Below, in pieces: positions 60,921-64,000 of a stretch of DNA of 64,000 nucleotides. This stretch comes from Emticicia sp031378345 (GTDB lineage Bacteria; Bacteroidota; Bacteroidia; Cytophagales; Spirosomataceae). The notes beneath the pieces were generated by a model. The model searched no databases, was not told where the DNA came from, and saw only the letters and a program-made list of their open reading frames with translations. Location: positions 46,641 to 110,640 of the forward strand of contig JANNDY010000121.1 of assembly GCA_031378345.1 (NCBI GenBank), given 5' to 3'. Each line of letters starts with the position of its first letter. The first letter of the stretch is position 1. The position numbers and the translations under genes were made by a program.

Positions 60921-61235
60921 TCACATATTACATCCGCAATTTTCGATACAAGCTAAAATTTTTGTTACCTCGTACTCTTTAAGCGAATAATACATATTCA
61001 GGCCGTCTTTGTGTGATTGTAAAATTCCACGCAATTTCATGTTTATCAAATGATGTGAAATCAAAGATTGCTCACAATCTAAGGCTTCACATATTTCATT
61101 GACAGATAAACCATCTTCTTGCTCTAATAATTGAATAATCGCCAAACGAGTAGGATGTGCGACCGCCTTCAGTATATAAGCTGCTTTTTCAAACTTCTCC
61201 TTGTTGATTTTTATATTATTTATTTCTACTGTCAT
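60921..61235 (-). CDS. ArsR-family transcriptional repressor, cysteine-rich
   Basis: The 104-residue winged-helix protein has AVAHPTRLAIIQLLEQEDG near 24-42 and the recognition helix CEQSLISHHLINMKLRGIL near 54-72. It carries five cysteines: C49, C54, C96, C100 and C102, the last three clustered in the C-terminal tail (ACIENCGCNM). Sulfide-linked ArsR regulators such as BigR and SqrR sense persulfides through two cysteines, whereas CmtR-like ones bind metals with a similar helix-plus-tail arrangement. Context with a persulfide dioxygenase favours sulfur sensing. It is preceded by one candidate operator and followed by another before tauE. Confidence 0.92.
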   Translation of the reverse strand: MTVEINNIKINKEKFEKAAYILKAVAHPTRLAIIQLLEQEDGLSVNEICEALDCEQSLISHHLINMKLRGILQSHKDGLNMYYSLKEYEVTKILACIENCGCNM

Positions 61236-61261
61236 TTGATTAATAATTTAACAATACAAAT

Positions 61262-61281
61262 ATATGATACTATTTTCATAT
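61262..61281. promoter_or_regulatory. Candidate ArsR operator before arsR
   Basis: ATATGA-N8-TCATAT lies 27 bases upstream of the arsR start, extended by one pair (T...A) on the outside. It matches the half-sites and spacer of the element before tauE, so it is a likely autoregulatory operator. Confidence 0.62.
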
Positions 61282-61345
61282 AGTGCAAACATTTGTTTAT
61301 AAATCAATGAAATGTCCTATTCTTGAAGTAAAAAGTGAGATTTTT

Positions 61346-61400
61346 GTAAGGTTTTTCCCATATAAAAACCTTACAGGATGAAAAATTCTGTAAGGTTAGG
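61346..61400. repeat. GTAAGGTTTTT hairpin plus third GTAAGGTT copy
   Basis: GTAAGGTTTTT (61346-61356) and AAAAACCTTAC (61364-61374) form a perfect 11-bp stem with a 7-base loop. A further GTAAGGTT copy follows near 61390. The hairpin lies just beyond the malic enzyme stop and may end its transcription, although no T tract follows on the minus strand. Confidence 0.6.
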
Positions 61401-61416
61401 TACTTTTGTGAAAATA

Positions 61417-63696
61417 TTATTTTAAAACCTGTGCTTCCACAACAGCAATGGCCACCATGTCCACAATTTCACGTACTGTACTTCCGAGTTGTAGTACGTG
61501 AACTGGTTTTTTTACGCCTAATAAAATCGGTCCAATTTTATCAATATTAGCTATTTCTTTTACAATATTATAGGCAATATTTGAAGAAGAAAGATTTGGG
61601 AAAATTAAAGTATTGGCACGTCCATTTACCAAATCACTGAACGGATGTTGTTCTTTTAATAAGTCAATATCAAAAGGCAAGTGAGCTTGCATTTCACCAT
61701 CAACCACCATATTTGGGTGTTTTTCTTTCAAAATAGCGACTGCTTTTTGCATTTTTACAGCATCTTCGCCATCGGCACTTCCGAAGTTTGAGTAAGTCAA
61801 TAAAGCGATGCGTGGCTTGATATTGAATTTTTCTACTTCTTTGGCTGCTAATTCTGTAATCTCAACGATTTCTTCAACTGTTGGATTAAAATTTACCGTT
61901 GTATCTGCCAAGAAAAGTGGACCAAAACGGCTCATCAAAATATACATTCCTGAAACTTTCTTTACCCCTTCTTGGCGACCAATAATCTGCAAAGCTGGGC
62001 GAATTGTTTCTGGATAATTTCGAGTCATACCACCAATCATTGCATCGGCTTCACCAGTTTCTACCATCATTGCACCAAAATAGTTGCGATTACGCATCAA
62101 TTGCGTTGCTTCAAAATGATTATATCCTTTACGTTTGCGTTTTTCATAGAAAATTGCTCCGAATTTTGCCAAATTTTCTTCTTGTTCGGGCGAACGAGAA
62201 TCAATAATTTCGGCATAAGGCAAATCAATGAAATTATCTTCTAACAACTTGGTGATTTTGGCAACGTTTCCGAGTAAAATTGGTGTCGCAATTTTTTCGT
62301 CTTGTACTTCTTGGGCTGCTTTCAAAACCGTTAGGTTTTCTGCATCGGCAAAAACTACTCTCTTCGGATTGAGTTTAGCTTTGTTGGTAATTACTTTTTT
62401 GAGTGAATTATCTTGTCCCAAACGTTTCGATAATTGAGTGTCATAAGCTTCCCAATCCTGAATCGGAAATTTCGCTACGCCACTGTCCATTGCTGCTTTA
62501 GCAACTGCTGGGGCAACGGTTGTGAGTAGGCGAGGGTCAACTGGTTTTGGAATGATATAAGTTCGTCCAAATGAAAGATTTGTTTCGCCATAAGCTAAAT
62601 TCACAACATCAGGCACTGGTTTTTTTGCTAAATCGGCCAAAGCACGCACGGCAGCCAATTTCATTTCTTCGTTGATAACTTTCGAACGAACGTCCAAAGC
62701 ACCACGGAAAATGTAAGGAAAACCAAGTACATTATTCACTTGATTTGGATAATCGGAGCGACCCGTTGCCATGATAATATCCTCACGGGCAGCGGTTGCT
62801 TCTTCATACGAAATCTCTGGTGTTGGATTTGCCATCGCAAAAACAATTGCATCCTTTGCCATAGATTTTACCATATCTTGGTTTAAAATATTGCCTTTTG
62901 AAAGCCCAACAAATACATCAGCTCCTACCAAAGCATCTGACAAAGTTGTTTCGGCAGACATATTTGCATTGGCAAATTCTATCTTTTTTCCGTCCAAATT
63001 TGTTCGACTTGGGTGAATCAAACCCTTACTATCGAACATGAAAATATTCTTTTTGTCAGCACCTAAAGAATTGTATAATCTGGTACAAGAAATAGCAGAA
63101 GCTCCTGCACCATTGATGATTATTTTTACTTGAGAAATGTCCTTTTCGACCAATTCGAGGGCATTAAGCAAGGCGGCAGACGAAATAATGGCTGTTCCAT
63201 GTTGGTCATCGTGCATGACAGGAATGTTCATTTCTGCCTTCAAACGCTCTTCGATTTCAAAGCATTCAGGCGCTGAAATATCTTCCAAATTGACCCCACC
63301 AAAAGTTGGTTCCAAAATCTTAACCGTGCGAATAAATTCCTCCACATTTTTGGTGTCCAATTCAATATCAAACACATCAATATCGGCATAAATTTTAAAC
63401 AAAAGCCCTTTACCTTCCATGACGGGTTTGCTCGCCGCAGGTCCAATATCGCCCAAACCCAAAACCGCCGTTCCGTTGGAAATCACGGCAACTAAGTTCC
63501 CTTTTGCGGTATATTTATAGACATCTTCTGGATTTTCGGCAATCGCAAGACAAGGTTCTGCAACGCCGGGCGAGTAAGCGAGCGTCAAATCGCGCTGCGT
63601 CGCCGTTTCTTTGGAAGGAATCACCTCAATTTTCCCCGGGCGCCCTTTCGCGTGGTAGTAAAGCGCGTCTTCTTTCAACGTTTTTTTCGTACTCAT
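61417..63696 (-). CDS. maeB: NADP-dependent malic enzyme fused to phosphotransacetylase domain
   Basis: The enzyme decarboxylates malate to pyruvate with NADP. The 759-residue length is that of MaeB-type fusions. The malic domain (about 1-415) has AYSPGVAEPC, ISNGTAVLGLGDIGPAASKPVMEGK, VMHDDQHGTAIISSAALLNAL and the dinucleotide site IIINGAGASAISC. The C-terminal phosphotransacetylase-like domain (about 430-759) has ATQLMRNRNYFGAMMVETG and DGEMQAHLPFDIDLL and is usually regulatory (acetyl-CoA binding), not catalytic. A hairpin lies downstream. The upstream gap leads to an unrelated gene. Confidence 0.95.
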   Translation of the reverse strand: MSTKKTLKEDALYYHAKGRPGKIEVIPSKETATQRDLTLAYSPGVAEPCLAIAENPEDVYKYTAKGNLVAVISNGTAVLGLGDIGPAASKPVMEGKGLLFKIYADIDVFDIELDTKNVEEFIRTVKILEPTFGGVNLEDISAPECFEIEERLKAEMNIPVMHDDQHGTAIISSAALLNALELVEKDISQVKIIINGAGASAISCTRLYNSLGADKKNIFMFDSKGLIHPSRTNLDGKKIEFANANMSAETTLSDALVGADVFVGLSKGNILNQDMVKSMAKDAIVFAMANPTPEISYEEATAAREDIIMATGRSDYPNQVNNVLGFPYIFRGALDVRSKVINEEMKLAAVRALADLAKKPVPDVVNLAYGETNLSFGRTYIIPKPVDPRLLTTVAPAVAKAAMDSGVAKFPIQDWEAYDTQLSKRLGQDNSLKKVITNKAKLNPKRVVFADAENLTVLKAAQEVQDEKIATPILLGNVAKITKLLEDNFIDLPYAEIIDSRSPEQEENLAKFGAIFYEKRKRKGYNHFEATQLMRNRNYFGAMMVETGEADAMIGGMTRNYPETIRPALQIIGRQEGVKKVSGMYILMSRFGPLFLADTTVNFNPTVEEIVEITELAAKEVEKFNIKPRIALLTYSNFGSADGEDAVKMQKAVAILKEKHPNMVVDGEMQAHLPFDIDLLKEQHPFSDLVNGRANTLIFPNLSSSNIAYNIVKEIANIDKIGPILLGVKKPVHVLQLGSTVREIVDMVAIAVVEAQVLK

Positions 63697-63887
63697 AATT
63701 GATTTCTATTTTGTTAATGACTCTTTGAAGCCACAAATAAGCAGAATTTTCACGAAGAAAAATAAACTAAAACAAATTAAGGACAATTCTAAATTAGGAC
63801 CCCTCAGTATAATTGCCTGAAAAAGCCTTTTTTTGACAAAAAAACCCTAAAAACCTCCATGAACTCTGTGCTCTTTGTGTGAGAAAA

Positions 63888-64000
63888 CTACTTAATCCGC
63901 AGCTTCAAACCGCCAAAATAATACCGCAAAGACGACGGTTCAAAATAACGGTCATTTTGGGCGTTTATTAAAATATTAGCAATATAATGCGTGTTTTTCA
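63888..64000 (-). CDS. C-terminal end of an outer-membrane beta-barrel protein, probably TonB-dependent receptor
   Basis: On the minus strand an open frame runs from the window edge to a TAG at 63888-63890. The last residues read NAQNDRYFEPSSLRYYFGG and then LKLRIK. An ending of FEPSSxRxYFxGLKL type with alternating aromatic/hydrophobic residues is typical of the final strand of TonB-dependent receptors in Bacteroidota. Only about 37 residues are visible, so substrate and full family are unknown. Confidence 0.6.
   Translation of the reverse strand, partial: KNTHYIANILINAQNDRYFEPSSLRYYFGGLKLRIK

Noticed and set aside
1..64000. tRNA, rRNA, prophage or transposase genes
   Set aside because: None was recognised when reading both strands; no integrase or transposase motif appeared in any long frame.

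Overview
The window is AT-rich chromosomal DNA from a Bacteroidota bacterium, most likely an environmental Cytophagales-type species; the genus cannot be fixed from the sequence alone. The signs are SusC/SusD pairs, polysaccharide-utilisation genes, bacillithiol synthesis (BshB1), a TPR/propeller/OmpA protein of the PorE type, HemJ, and many lipoprotein and Tat-like export signals. No rRNA, tRNA, CRISPR array, phage or intact insertion sequence was seen.

Bases 1-21,000 hold one or two adjacent polysaccharide-utilisation loci. The gene order is the end of a SusD, a Tat-type enolase-superfamily enzyme, a sulfatase (opposite strand), a PL8 lyase, a second Tat-type enolase-superfamily enzyme, a GH88 unsaturated glucuronyl hydrolase, a full SusC/SusD pair, a truncated heparinase-type lyase, a five-bladed-propeller glycosidase-like protein, a BNR_4 propeller protein and two heparinase II/III-like lyases. 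Together they point to a sulfated, uronic-acid-rich glycan (glycosaminoglycan- or ulvan-like). It would be cut by lyases, desulfated and trimmed by GH88. Bases 21,991-25,860 are a second carbohydrate locus: an exported Gfo/Idh/MocA oxidoreductase, two DUF1080 proteins and an exported TIM-barrel isomerase/epimerase, a set fitting 3-keto-glycoside metabolism.

Bases 25,900-36,620 are mostly housekeeping: DedA, ABC-F, an LTA-synthase-like sulfatase-fold enzyme, HemJ, the PorE-like protein, thioredoxin reductase, an M23/LysM peptidase and BshB1. Bases 36,672-50,890 are a surface-glycan region. Two Gfo/Idh/MocA genes, a methyltransferase and a GT2 lead into a tightly overlapping legionaminic acid operon (legB, legC, a neuD/legH-like acetyltransferase, legI, legG, ptmE, legF, an oxidoreductase, an acyltransferase and a ptmA-like SDR). 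A putative sialyltransferase-like gene is joined to its front.

From 51,849 to 61,235 the minus strand carries GH16, a small membrane protein, a cupin, a broken AraC gene and a sulfur-oxidation/detoxification region: a TsdA-like dihaem cytochrome, SoxB, two YeeE-type transporters, a CstB-like persulfide dioxygenase-rhodanese, a methyltransferase, a TauE exporter and an ArsR regulator. Two copies of the palindrome ATATGA-N8-TCATAT, one before arsR and one before tauE, look like the ArsR operators. A malic enzyme-phosphotransacetylase fusion and the tail of an outer-membrane barrel gene close the window. Several families of short degenerate repeats lie between genes.
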